NCBI RefSeq assembly: GCF_001659605.2
Contig: NC_035173.2
Span: 10,869,065 to 10,933,064, forward strand
Reading direction: 5' to 3'
Origin: Manihot esculenta
Taxonomy: Eukaryota > Streptophyta > Magnoliopsida > Malpighiales > Euphorbiaceae
Length of the DNA: 64,000 nucleotides
How positions within the stretch are numbered: the first letter of the stretch is position 1; each line of letters begins with the position of its first letter. Below the pieces are notes generated by a model, which made no database searches, was not told the DNA's origin, and saw only the letters and a program-made list of their open reading frames with translations. This document shows positions 46,703-57,588 of the stretch, in pieces. The position numbers and the translations under genes were made by a program.

Positions 46703-49315
46703 TGTAACGACCTGGAACCGGTACCCCTCTGTAACGGCCCGAACCGCTACCGGCGCTAGGATCCAGATCGGCTTAAGGCCGCCGGGACCCGTAGCAAGCC
46801 AAACATACCTCCTATCACCTGGTCAAATCCCATACATGATCAAAACTTTAACATAAAAACTGAAACATATGATGTAAATATCGAGCTTGACCTGTATGCA
46901 ACATAACTGAAAACATAAAGAAACCCCCTACTAGAGCCCTCATCAAAACTCTAGCTGGGTCAACACAACATACATCAAACTGGAGTCACATCCAAAGAAT
47001 TAGAACCCAACCTGTGCATGCATCAAAACCACAAACATAAGACCTCCACTAGGGTCCTCATCAAACTCTAGCGTGGTAAACAACACATGCCACCAGTTTA
47101 GTTCCAACACAACTCAACACTAAGCATAACATACATCATGTATTAAACAGGGACTAACCAAGTCTTAGGGCCAAGCACAGTTCTAATCCATAAACATAAC
47201 TCTACTATACTTGCATTACATTACATTCCATTATCTTACAATCCATTATATCAATTTATAATACATGTCCACACTAAAAGTACTAGTCTAATACTATTAC
47301 ATAAGCAAAACCTTTACTCTTGAGACTTCCCGATCGACCTCAAACCTGCAACACTGGGGTTAGGGGAGAGGGGTGAGCTAAAAAGCCCAGTGAGTAGAAA
47401 CAAAGAAAACAGTTCATTAATTACATGCTTTCATGAAATGCGTCACAGCACAAACAATTCACATCACGGATTGGACATGACCACCAAAACTCCCTCTGCA
47501 TAGTGCCTGGCCCACGAAGGGACTTACCCAGGTCTTTCATACATAACATAGTGCCTGGCCCACGAAGGGACTTACCCAGGTCTTTCATACATAACATGGG
47601 CTATTGGGGTCACCTTGGTCCATCCACATCAACAATAAATAATGTGATGCGTCATATTCGTGTAACTAGTGCAATCAACCTATTACATATAAACATGATG
47701 CGTGAACATGCTTTAGGCATTTGATTTCGTAAAATAAAAGATTAAGTTTAGTTCTACTCACCTCTGGCAGACGCTGGACTGACTCTGCGACTGCTAACAC
47801 TGATGGCCTCCTCGGCCCCTCAGGTCTGATCCTACGCAGGTGGACTCAAATGAGGTGCCAACACACTCTAAACAACTCATAAACAACTACCCAAAAACCC
47901 CTTAAAACATCACTTAAACATGCATAGAAAACAACCATGAAAAGGCTGGACAGGGCACTTTCGGCGGCACCTTCGGCGGCCGAACCCTCCCTCCAGAGAC
48001 GAAACTCGGGCACTTTCGGCGGTACCTTCGGCGGCCGAAAGTCCCTCTCCAGAGACGAAAGTCAGGCACCTTCGGCGGCCGAATCCTTCCTTCGGCGGCC
48101 GAATCCTTCCTTCGGCGGCCGAAAGTCTGCTTTCAAGCCAAAACTCAACTTTCGGGGGCAAGGTTAGGCAGCCAATCCATGCATCCAAAGGCAGGTTCGG
48201 CGGCCGAAGCTACTTTCGGCGGCCGAACCTGAGTTCTTCCCAGAAGGGCAGAACTCAGCTTCTCATGCATTCAAGCCCTCCCAAACCTTTCAAACACCCC
48301 AAAACAAACACCCAACTTTCTAAAAACATGCATAAACTCTTGACCATGCATAAACTCTTGACCATGCACAAAGGAGCTTAAACAAGCTTAAACTCCAACA
48401 AAGAACATTAAAGACATGCATAGATAGCTTATGACCTACATAGGCCAAAACCATTAAAACAACCCAAATCCTCACATATTCTCTCCCCATCATGCATACT
48501 CACTCCCACATGCATAGACTAGCCTAAACTTCCTACATATCATCACATAAACATACATATAAACATACATAAGCATACATAAGCATACATTGGGCATAAA
48601 ACCCACATAAACCCTAACATGCATATCTACCCATACTCAACCATCAAATCCTCTTAAAACTCATTAAAACATAAAGGAAAGCAAAGATCTACACTTACCT
48701 CTTGAAGATCGAGGGTTTGTGCAAGCTCTAACTTGGAGATGGGAGAAACTAACTCCTTGGGTCTCCAAGCTCCCAAAACTTGATCTAAGCTTGAAAACTC
48801 TTCAAAACAGCCATAAAACTCATGAAAACTTGAGGGAGATGAAGAAAAACATGAAAATGGCCAAAGGAGGACAAGAACTCACCTGAGCTCGAGAATGGGG
48901 AGAAAACTCGCCCATTTTCGATCTGAGGGCTCTTTATAGGTGGCCTGGTCAAAGACCTTCGGCAGCCTAACATGCCCCCTAAACTCATGCATGTTCGGCG
49001 GCCGAACTTGAGGTTCGGCGGCCGAACCTTGGCTCGTTCAAACAAGACTTTCGGAGGCCAAAAGCACTCCAGGAATCTTTCCATGTTCGGCGGCCGAACT
49101 TCACTTTCGGCGGCCGAACCTGGCAATTGCCTCCTTGGTCTATTCTTTTCAAAACTCAATTCTTTTTCATTTAAAACCATGAAATCAGAAAAACATTTTA
49201 GAGAACACATTTTACCCCTCTAGAAGCCTCTGGCATCTTCAGAAATTCCCGATTCCAACGGAGATTCCGCTGGAAGGTAGGGATTCCGATGCCGGAAATC
49301 TAGCCGGGTATTACA
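46703..49315 (-). repeat. Tekay-B 3' LTR (left copy)
   Basis: 2613 bp, on the plus strand TGTAACGACC...CGGGTATTACA. It has an extra 20-bp palindrome unit near 48090 and an extra 18-bp unit near 48340 relative to the right copy. Tandem stem-loop pair at 47506-47532 and 47554-47580; palindrome clusters at about 47958-48233 and 48956-49120. Confidence 0.95.
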
Positions 49316-49317
49316 TT

Positions 49318-49353
49318 CTTCCCCCCTTTAAGAACATTCGTCCCCGAATGTTC
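49318..49353 (-). other. Tekay-B polypurine tract and adjoining hairpin
   Basis: The minus strand reads AAAGGGGGG just before the LTR, preceded by the hairpin GAACATTC/GAATGTTC (49332-49353). Same arrangement as in Tekay-1 and Tekay-A. Confidence 0.8.
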
Positions 49354-49827
49354 CACAAACAAACAGGCATAGCATAAAACATAACATCAATCATACATGA
49401 ACATGCAAGCAAACAAGCAAGCAAAACCTAAATACCTCTCTCCTAAAAGAGAAACACGAGTACTGCTGGAGTATAAACTCCCGGGTCTTCCAAACCCACC
49501 TTAGCAATACCCAACTTCCTCCTGAACTCCACTGGCTTCCACTACGCTACTCTGATCCTTACTTCTTTTCTCTTCATCTTTACTAACCGGCTTCTTCTCA
49601 CTAACAACCCAAAACTAACTCTAACTCTCACAGGTAGTACCCGAATTTCAGATCTATCTTGGAAAACAACCAGCTCCTACTAGCTGTCCCAATAGATCAT
49701 CCATCCTGCACGGGAATACCTGCCCTTGGTAGTGACCTTGGTCAACTGCTTATAGTTGTTACAAAGTCTCAAGGATCCATCCTTCTTTTCCCGCAACCAC
49801 ACTGGAGCAATCCAGGGTGAGGTACTA
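49354..49827 (-). pseudogene. Tekay-B remnant: RT fragment joined to chromodomain tail
   Basis: On the minus strand from 49827: an RT fragment resembling KKDGSLRLC...VTTK, with several stops, runs to about the KIDL region (near 49660). It then jumps to a short chromodomain-like tail (WKTRE, about 49475). RNase H and integrase are absent. Continues from 52151 across LTR-C. Confidence 0.7.
49823..49827. repeat. Target-site duplication TACTA, left copy (LTR-C)
   Basis: TACTA before the solo LTR and again at 52146-52150 after it. Confidence 0.95.
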
Positions 49828-52145
49828 TGTAACGACCCGAAAATCGGACCGCTACCGGCGCTAGGATCCAGATCGGCTTAAGGCCGCCGGGACCCGTAGC
49901 AAGCCTGACATGAACCTGTAAACCTGCTTAATCCCACACATGATCAACAAGCATACATAAAAATTTAAACTTTTCTTTCATTCATTCCTCATACACCAAA
50001 CTCAACCTGTGCATGCACTAAAACATAATCATAAACTTGACCCCTCAGCGGGATCTCATCAATGCCCCAATGGGCGATATACATGTGTTGAGTTGGCTAA
50101 CATCTGTATCATCAAATATCTAAGATCATGCATCAACAAGGGATAACAATGAACTATGGTCAAGCACAATTCTAAACCTCAATATCATTACACATAACAT
50201 AACTACAATCTCTTACTTTACATCATAGTACAATTGTCATGTCCACAATCTAACTATTACATAAACATACTTCAAAACTCCGGCTAACCTCCTGGTCTAT
50301 CCTGTACCTGCACAGCTGGGGTTAGGGGAGAGGGGTGAGCTACAAAGCCCAGTGAGCAGAATAGTGAAATCATATATTAAAATTTCATGCTTTCATGAAA
50401 TGCAACACATCACAACAAATCACATCTCGGATGGTATTGTCACCTATAGTCCTCTACATAGTCCAACTGTGCCGGGACGTAGAATGGGTACAATCGGTCT
50501 TTCTCTTAACATAACATATCATAACATACCAATGTGCCAGGGACGTAGAATGGGTACAACCTGGACTTTCTCTTACATCGTGCCAGGGACGTAGAATGGG
50601 TACAACCTGGACTTCCATACCATATCATGCCGTAACATCATCATACCATATGAGGACTAAAGGATCATCCAATAACCAATCCACATCAACATCATGAATG
50701 CAATGCAACATATTCGTGAATACTAATGCAAGCAACCTACTATATCTCATGGCATTCATGATGCATGGATCATGCTCAAAATTCATATTTCATTTATTTA
50801 AAACTTAAAGTTTATTCCACTCACCTCTGGCTAGCTCTGACAAACTCTGTAGCAGCTGGCTCACTGCTGGGGTCCTCGATTCCTCGGGTCCGAACCTACA
50901 CAGGTGGACTCCAATGAGGGACCAAACATACATAAACATAACTCTAATATACTCCCCAAAAACCCCCTAAAACATCATAAAACAACTACATAAAAACATG
51001 CAAGAAATGGCTGGACAGGGCACTTTCGGCGGCAGGTTCGGCGGCCGAAAGTCCCTCCAGAGCCGAAAGTCAGGCAGGTTCGGCGGCACCTTCGGCGGCC
51101 GAAACTCCCAGACAGAGGCGAAACTCATGCATGTTCGGCGGCACCTTCGGCGGCCGAAAGTCCCAGACAGAGACGGAAGTCTCCTTTCGGGGGCAAGCTT
51201 CGGCAGCCGAATGCTGCCTCCACAAGGGGGTTCGGCGGCCGAAAGTTCCTTCAGCTGCCGAACCTGGTTTCTCCCAAATGGGCAGAAACTAGGCTCAAAT
51301 GAACCTCTTGCCTCCCAAAGCCTCAAATCATGTATAAACCTGTTCTAAAACATGCTTACACATCGTACATCACACCTAGGGGTCTCAAACTATCAAATAC
51401 CCCAACTACAACACTTCAAACATGCCACATTGTTCAAAAACATAACATTTGCTTAAAAACTCATACAACCCTATACATGCCATTCTACCCCATAAAACAA
51501 CTTAAAACTTACTTAAAACATCCAATGAGCTTAAGATCGGCTCTTACCTCTTGATGATAGAGAGAGAGACGACCTAAACTCGGAGATCCAAGCAAATGAG
51601 CTCCTGAGTTCCCAAAGCTCCAAAACTTGTCTTAAATGCTCAAAACTTGCAATGAGAGGTGAAAACTCAAGAAAAATGGAGGAGATTTGGAGAAAGAACA
51701 CAAGATCTGGGGAGAGGGAGGTCGGAAGCTAGCTATGGCCGAAAATGGGAGAAAGCTCGCCCATTTCGGCTAAGCGACCCTTTTATAGGTGGCTGGCCAG
51801 GCCACGTTCGGGGGCCGAAAGTGCCTCCGCATGCATGCCATGTTCGGCGGCCGAACTTGGGTTTCGGCGGCCGAACCTGGACTTCCCTCACTCATGCTTT
51901 CGGGGGCCTAACGTGCCTCCAAAACGCATGCATGTTCGGCGGCCGAACTTGACTTTCGGCGGCCGAACCTGGGTTTTCCTCTAAAGACTTTTCATGCAAA
52001 AACTCATTTACTTTTCATACTTAAAACCATGAAATACCTTAAAACATTTTATGAAAACATGTTTCTACCCTACTAGAGGCTTCCGACATCCGAGATTCCA
52101 CCGGACGGTAGGAATTCCGATACTGGAGTCTAGCCGGGTATTACA
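49828..52145 (-). mobile_element. LTR-C: solo LTR of a third Tekay subfamily
   Basis: 2318 bp, on the plus strand TGTAACGACC...CGGGTATTACA, with TACTA on both sides and no internal sequence. This is the product of recombination between the two LTRs of a former full element nested in the RT of Tekay-B. It carries the same modules as the other Tekay LTRs: two palindrome clusters (about 51020-51271 and 51804-51970), TATA box (about 51780, minus), stem-loops at 50537-50564 and 50583-50610. Sequence differs clearly from Tekay-A, -B and -1. Confidence 0.94.
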
Positions 52146-52150
52146 TACTA
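52146..52150. repeat. Target-site duplication TACTA, right copy (LTR-C)
   Basis: Pair of 49823-49827. Confidence 0.95.
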
Positions 52151-52790
52151 GGTCGGATAAAACCCTTGTCTACCAAGTCTCACAACTGCTCTAACAACAA
52201 CTACAACTCTGTAGGTGCCATACTGTAGGGGAGAATAGAAATGGTTCTAGGTCCAGACACCACTCCTATGCTCAACTCCATTTCCCTAACAGATGGTAAA
52301 CCTGACAGCCCGCCTGGGAAGACATCTAAGACTCTCTCTCTAACAACTGGCACTGAGGCTGGTTCCCTGACCCGACTGCTAAACTCTCAAACAAGAGCTA
52401 GAACCCTCTGACAACCCCTCCTACGCACCCTACGAACCTGACAGGCTGACATCAAACTTCTAGGCATCCCTACTATGTTCCCTTAGAAGACTACCTCTGA
52501 CCCATCCTGTCCTCTGAACTTGACTACCTTGTCTCTACAAACCAAGATAGCACCACGAGCATAAACCAATCCATCCCCCGATTGATGTCCAGACAGTCAA
52601 GTCTAGGACTTCAAAGTCGGGTGAAAGGCATCTACCCTCAACTGTTACAGAACTGGACCGGCAGACTGACTCTACCACCGATGGATCACACTCGGGTCCA
52701 CTGACCCAAAGAGAACACTCTAGCCCAGAAGCTATCAACTCAACCTCTCGACGGCTCCTAGAGCAACTAATGAAAGAGAAACACCAGGGT
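52151..52790 (-). pseudogene. Tekay-B remnant: protease and RT start
   Basis: Minus strand. Fragments resembling the protease (LECSLWVSGPECDPS) and the protease-RT linker ([17 protein letters not shown]) in changing frames with several stops. The protease Asp-Pro-Gly site is lost through a base loss near 52790 that also creates a stop. Confidence 0.75.
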
Positions 52791-53603
52791 TCACAAAACA
52801 TACACATCAGAACATTCGAAAGTGAGCGTACCTGACACCACCATGTTCGATGTGTCTGCATCCTGCTGAGCTTGGGTGAAGATCCGAGCTGGAGCTGACG
52901 GACCTTCTCCACGGGAACCTGAGGAATGAAGGACTGACCCTCTCCCTTTGCCTCGACCACTAACCTGAACCACGGCTGGAGCTACTGGCTGAGCTGCCCT
53001 ACCCGAAGTTGTCCGTTGGGACTGAGCCATCCCGGGTGCTGTGGGACACTCACGTGCTATGTGCCCCTCCTGTCCGCACCTATAACATAGATTGGTCCCA
53101 TACCGACAGACTCCTTTGTGCGGCCTTCCGCACCTCAAACATCTTGAACTGCCTGTGCCAGTGCCTAAGCCACCAAAACCCAGACTAGCCTTCAAATTCT
53201 TCCAAAACTTCTTCTTCGACCTTCTGAGGCCTCTGCCCCACTTCTTACTTTTCGTGGAGGCTGTACTCAGAGTGGAGGGATCAATCCCTCCTGAACCTGA
53301 GATCCTGGAATCCTGAGTTTGAGCATCCTCCTGAGAATCTCCCATACCTTCTTCTGGCACTCTGACTCCCAAATTGACATCCCTTCTCTGAACATTCAAC
53401 TCTACTTCCCTCACACTAGCTGACATCCTTCTTGGAGCCATTCCTTCTCTGCTTATATCAAAAGACCTTCCAGGGTCCCTTGATGCTCTCCATCTGCCGA
53501 CTCCCCACGACTGCGCTCTTGGCAGAGCAGGGGGAAAGGTGTCCATACCTTCCCTCTCAGATGGAACTCCAGTCGATTCCACAGATCGACGAGCACCTCG
53601 CAT
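52791..53603 (-). pseudogene. Tekay-B gag lacking the capsid domain
   Basis: ATG at 53601-53603 (MRGARRS), homologous to the gag start of Tekay-1 and -A. The frame is open to 52791. The N-terminal basic/acidic region is followed directly by the region before the zinc knuckle (STASTKSKKWGRG); about 290 residues with the capsid domain are missing. The knuckle [14 protein letters not shown] (about 53050-53095) is intact. Confidence 0.85.
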
Positions 53604-53881
53604 TTTGGCTCCTCTGAAGAACAACACACAAACATACAAACATTAGCATCATTCGGTTCATGTGGAAACACATGAACCTGCAACATACATAGCATACATA
53701 GCATATCATACATACATTAATGCACATGCATAAACTCATGGCATTCCACATCATCATCATACAAGACAGGACTCTACATCCTATCCTAGTGGACATGATT
53801 CTTCCTATTGTGCTTGCCCTTCTATAACCTCTAAGCCAACCTCTTTTCGATGTGCAACACACCGTACTCTTAAGGCCCAAA

Positions 53882-53893
53882 GCTTTGATACCA
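53882..53893 (-). other. Primer-binding site of Tekay-B
   Basis: The minus strand reads TGGTATCAAAGC, three bases from the 5' LTR end. One base differs from the TGGTATCAGAGC of Tekay-1 and -A. Confidence 0.85.
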
Positions 53894-53896
53894 CTC

Positions 53897-56460
53897 TGTA
53901 ACGACCTGGAACCGGTACCCCTCTGTAACGGCCCGAACTGCTACCGGCGCTAGGATCCAGATCGGCTTAAGGCCGCCGGGACCTGTAGCAAGCCAAACAT
54001 ACCTCCTATCACCTGGTCAAATCCCATACATGATCAAAACTTTAACATAAAAACTGAAACATATGATGTAAATACCGAGCTTGACCTGTATGCAACATAA
54101 CTGAAAACATAAAGAAACCCCCTACTAGAGCCCTCATCAAAACTCTAGCTGGGTCAACACAACATACATCAAGCTGGAGTCACATCCAAAGAATTAGAAC
54201 CCAACCTGTGTATGCATCAAAACCACAAACATAAGACCTCCACTAGGGTCCTCATCAAACTCTAGCGTGGTAAACAACACATGCCACCAGTTTAGTTCCA
54301 ACACAACTCAACACTAAGCATAACATACATCATGTATTAAACAGGGACTAACCAAGTCTTAGGGCCAAGCACAGTTCTAATCCATAAACATAACTCTACT
54401 ATACTTGCATTACATTACATTCCATTATCTTACAATTCATTATATCAATTTACAATACATGTCCACACTAAAAGTACTAGTCTAATACTATTACATAAGT
54501 AAAACCTTTACTCTTGAGACTTCCCGATCGACTTCAAACCTGCAACACTGGGGTTAGGGAAGAGGGGTGAGCTAAAAAGCCTAGTGAGTAGAAACAAAGA
54601 AAACAGTTCATTAATTACATGCTTTCATGAAATGCGTCACAGCACAAACAATTCACATCACGAATTGGACATGACCACCAAAACTCCCTCTGCATAGTGC
54701 CTGGCCCACAAAGGGACTTACCAGGTCTTTCATACATAACATAGTGCCTGGCCCACGAAGGGACTTACCCAGGTCTTTCATACATAACATGGGCTATTGG
54801 GGTCGCCTTGGCCCATCCACATCAACATTAAATAATGTGATGCGTCATATTCGTGTAACTAGTGCAATCAACCTATTACATATAAACATGATGCGTGAAC
54901 ATGCTTTAGGCATTTGATTTCGTAAAATAAAAGATTAATTTTAGTTCTACTCACCTCTGGCAGACGCTGGACTGACTCTGCGACTGCTAACACTGATGGC
55001 CTCCTCGGTCCCTCAGGTCCGATCCTACGCAGGTGGACTCAAATGAGGTGCCAACACACTCTAAACAACTCATAAACAACTACCCAAAAACCCCTTAAAT
55101 TATCACTTAAACATGCATAGAAAACAACCATGAAAAGGCTGGACAGGGCACTTTCGGCGGCACCTTCGGCTGCCGAACCCTCCCTCCATAGACGAAACTC
55201 GGGCACTTTCGGCGGTACCTTCGGCGGCCGAAAGTCCCTCTCCAGAGACGAAAGTCAGGCACCTTCGGCGGCCGAATCCTTCCTTCGGCGGCCGAAAGTC
55301 TGCTTTCAAGCCAAAACTCAACTTTCGGGGGCAAGGTTAGGTGGCCAATCCATGCATCCAAAGGCAGGTTCGGCGGCCGAAGCTACTTTCGACGACCGAA
55401 CCTGAGTTCTTCCCAGAAGGGCAAAACTCAGCTTCTCATGCATTCAAGCCCTCCCAAACCTTTCAAACACCCCAAAACAAGCACCCAACTTCCTAAAAAC
55501 ATGCATAAACTCTTGACCATGCACAAAGGAGCTTAAACAAGCTTAAACTCCAACAAAGAACATTAAAGACATGCATAGATAGCTTATGACCTACATAGGC
55601 CAAAACCATTAAAACAACCCAAATCCTCACATATTCTCTCCCCATCATGCATACTCACTCCCACATGCATAGACTAGCCTAAACTTCCTACATATCATCA
55701 CATAAACATACATATAAACATACATAAGCATACATTGGGCATAAAACCCACATAAACCCTAACATGCATATCTACCCATACTCAACCATCAAATCCTCTT
55801 AAAACTCATTAAAACATAAAGGAAAGCAAAGATCTACACTTACCTCTTGAAGATCGAGGGTTTGTGCAAGCTCTAACTTGGAGATGGGAGAAACTAACTC
55901 CTTGGGTCTCCAAGCTCCCAAAACTTGATCTAAGCTTGAAAACTCTTCAAAACAGCCATAAAACTCATGAAAACTTGAGGGAGATGAAGAAAAACATGAA
56001 AATGGCCAAAGGAGGACAAGAACTCACCTGAGCTCGAGAATGGGGAGAAAACTCGCCCATTTCCGATCTGAGGGCTCTTTATAGGTGGCCTGGTCAAAGA
56101 CCTTCGGCAGCCTAACATGCCCCCTAAACTCATGCATGTTCGGCGGCCGAACTTGAGGTTCGGCGGCCGAACCTTGGCTCGTTCAAACAAGACTTTCGGA
56201 GGCCAAAAGCGCTCCTGAAATCTTTCCATGTTCGGCGGCCGAACTTCACTTTCGGCGGCCGAACCTGGCAATTGCCTCCTTGGTCTATTCTTTTCAAAAC
56301 TCAATTCTTTTTCATTTAAAACCATGAAATCAGAAAAATATTTTATAGAACACATTTTACCCCTCTAGAAGCCTCTGGCATCTTCGGAAATTCCCGATTC
56401 CAATGGAGATTCCGCTGGAAGGTAGGGATTCTGATGCCAGAAATCTAGCCGGGTATTACA
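53897..56460 (-). repeat. Tekay-B 5' LTR (right copy)
   Basis: 2564 bp, pair of 46703-49315. Stem-loop pair at 54700-54725 and 54747-54773; palindrome clusters at about 55150-55400 and 56100-56266; splice-donor consensus at 55844/55843 (minus). Confidence 0.95.
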
Positions 56461-57359
56461 GCAGTGAGCACTGCTTCAGAGTATTCAGAGTCAGTTCAGA
56501 GTCAGCTAGAGGTGAGTGGAACTAAACTAAACTTAATGTTTCTAATATGAGAAATTAAATGCTTTTAGCATGTTTCATGCATCATGATATGTAATAAGTT
56601 GAGTGCACTAGACTCCACTAATGTGACGCATTGCATTATTCTATGCTTGTATGGATCGGACATAGTAGATTCATTAGCTCTCGTAGTAAAGTCTTGAGGA
56701 GCCCTGAGAGGGCCGGGCACAGAGCACCATAGGGTGCGTAATAAAGTCCTGAGGAGCTCCTTCGCGGGCCGGGCACAGATTGAGGCAATTTTGAATCAGT
56801 CCGTCTGAGATGGGTGATTTACTTGTGATGTGATGCATTCCATGTGAGCATGTTTTATTTACATGTTTTATCTGTTCTACTCACTGGGCTAGTATAGCTC
56901 ATCCCTCTCCTTTAACCCCAGTCTTGCAGGATCAGAGTCAAAGGGAAGTCAGCAGGGTACGGGAAGAGTAAAGAATTTTGTAATAGCTTAGTGTGGACAT
57001 GTAATATTGTGAAAAGATGTGCTAGTATGGTGCTTGACCTAGTTGTATGGTAAATCCCTTTTGTATACATGGTCTGTTTATTGTATGTAAATGTTTTCTT
57101 AATATGTATGTGAAAACCAGGCTTAACATAGTATGAGTTTAACCCGTCTAGAGCAAACTTTAGTAAGGGGTTTCAGAGATAGTGCATGCACAGGTTGAGC
57201 CTTGGTACAGAGAAAAGCTTTATGTTTTTACAGAAAATGTTGATCATGTATGGGGTTTTACAGGTGCTCAGAGAGTAAGCAGGCTTGCTATGGGTCCCGG
57301 CAACCTTATGTCGATCTGGATCCTAGCGCCGGTAGCGGTCTGGTTTCCGGATCATTACA
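56461..57359 (+). repeat. Tekay-A 5' LTR, second part
   Basis: Begins with the duplicated GCAGT of Tekay-B and continues the LTR interrupted at 41773 (GAGCACTGCTTCAGAG). Ends ATCATTACA at 57359. Contains a stem-loop pair at 56691-56720 and 56746-56776. Confidence 0.93.
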
Positions 57360-57362
57360 GAT

Positions 57363-57374
57363 TGGTATCAGAGC
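57363..57374 (+). other. Primer-binding site of Tekay-A
   Basis: TGGTATCAGAGC three bases after the LTR, matching the initiator Met tRNA 3' end. Confidence 0.93.
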
Positions 57375-57588
57375 CTTAGGTTCATATGGTCGGACCTATA
57401 GAGAGAGTGTCGGGCTCATAGAGGTTATAGTTGGTCAAGCACAATAGGAAAGCATGTCCACTAGGATAGGATGTTGAGTCCTGTCTATTTGATGATGTGA
57501 AATGCCATGATGTATGCATGTGCATTGTTGATATGTAATGTTTATATGCTGATGTATGTTGTTATGTGTGGTTTTCCAGAAAATTAAG

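Larger units (their letters stand above)
46703..56460 (-). mobile_element. Tekay-B: internally deleted Ty3/Gypsy chromovirus
   Basis: LTRs 46703-49315 and 53897-56460 flank a 4.6 kb interior that itself contains a 2.3 kb solo LTR. Bounded by GCAGT at 46698-46702 and 56461-56465. On the minus strand the order is 5' LTR (right), primer site, gag, protease, partial RT, chromodomain scrap, polypurine tract, 3' LTR (left). Capsid, most of RT, RNase H and integrase are missing. LTRs differ by only about 1 percent plus three unit-length indels, so the element moved recently although its interior is badly decayed. Confidence 0.94.
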
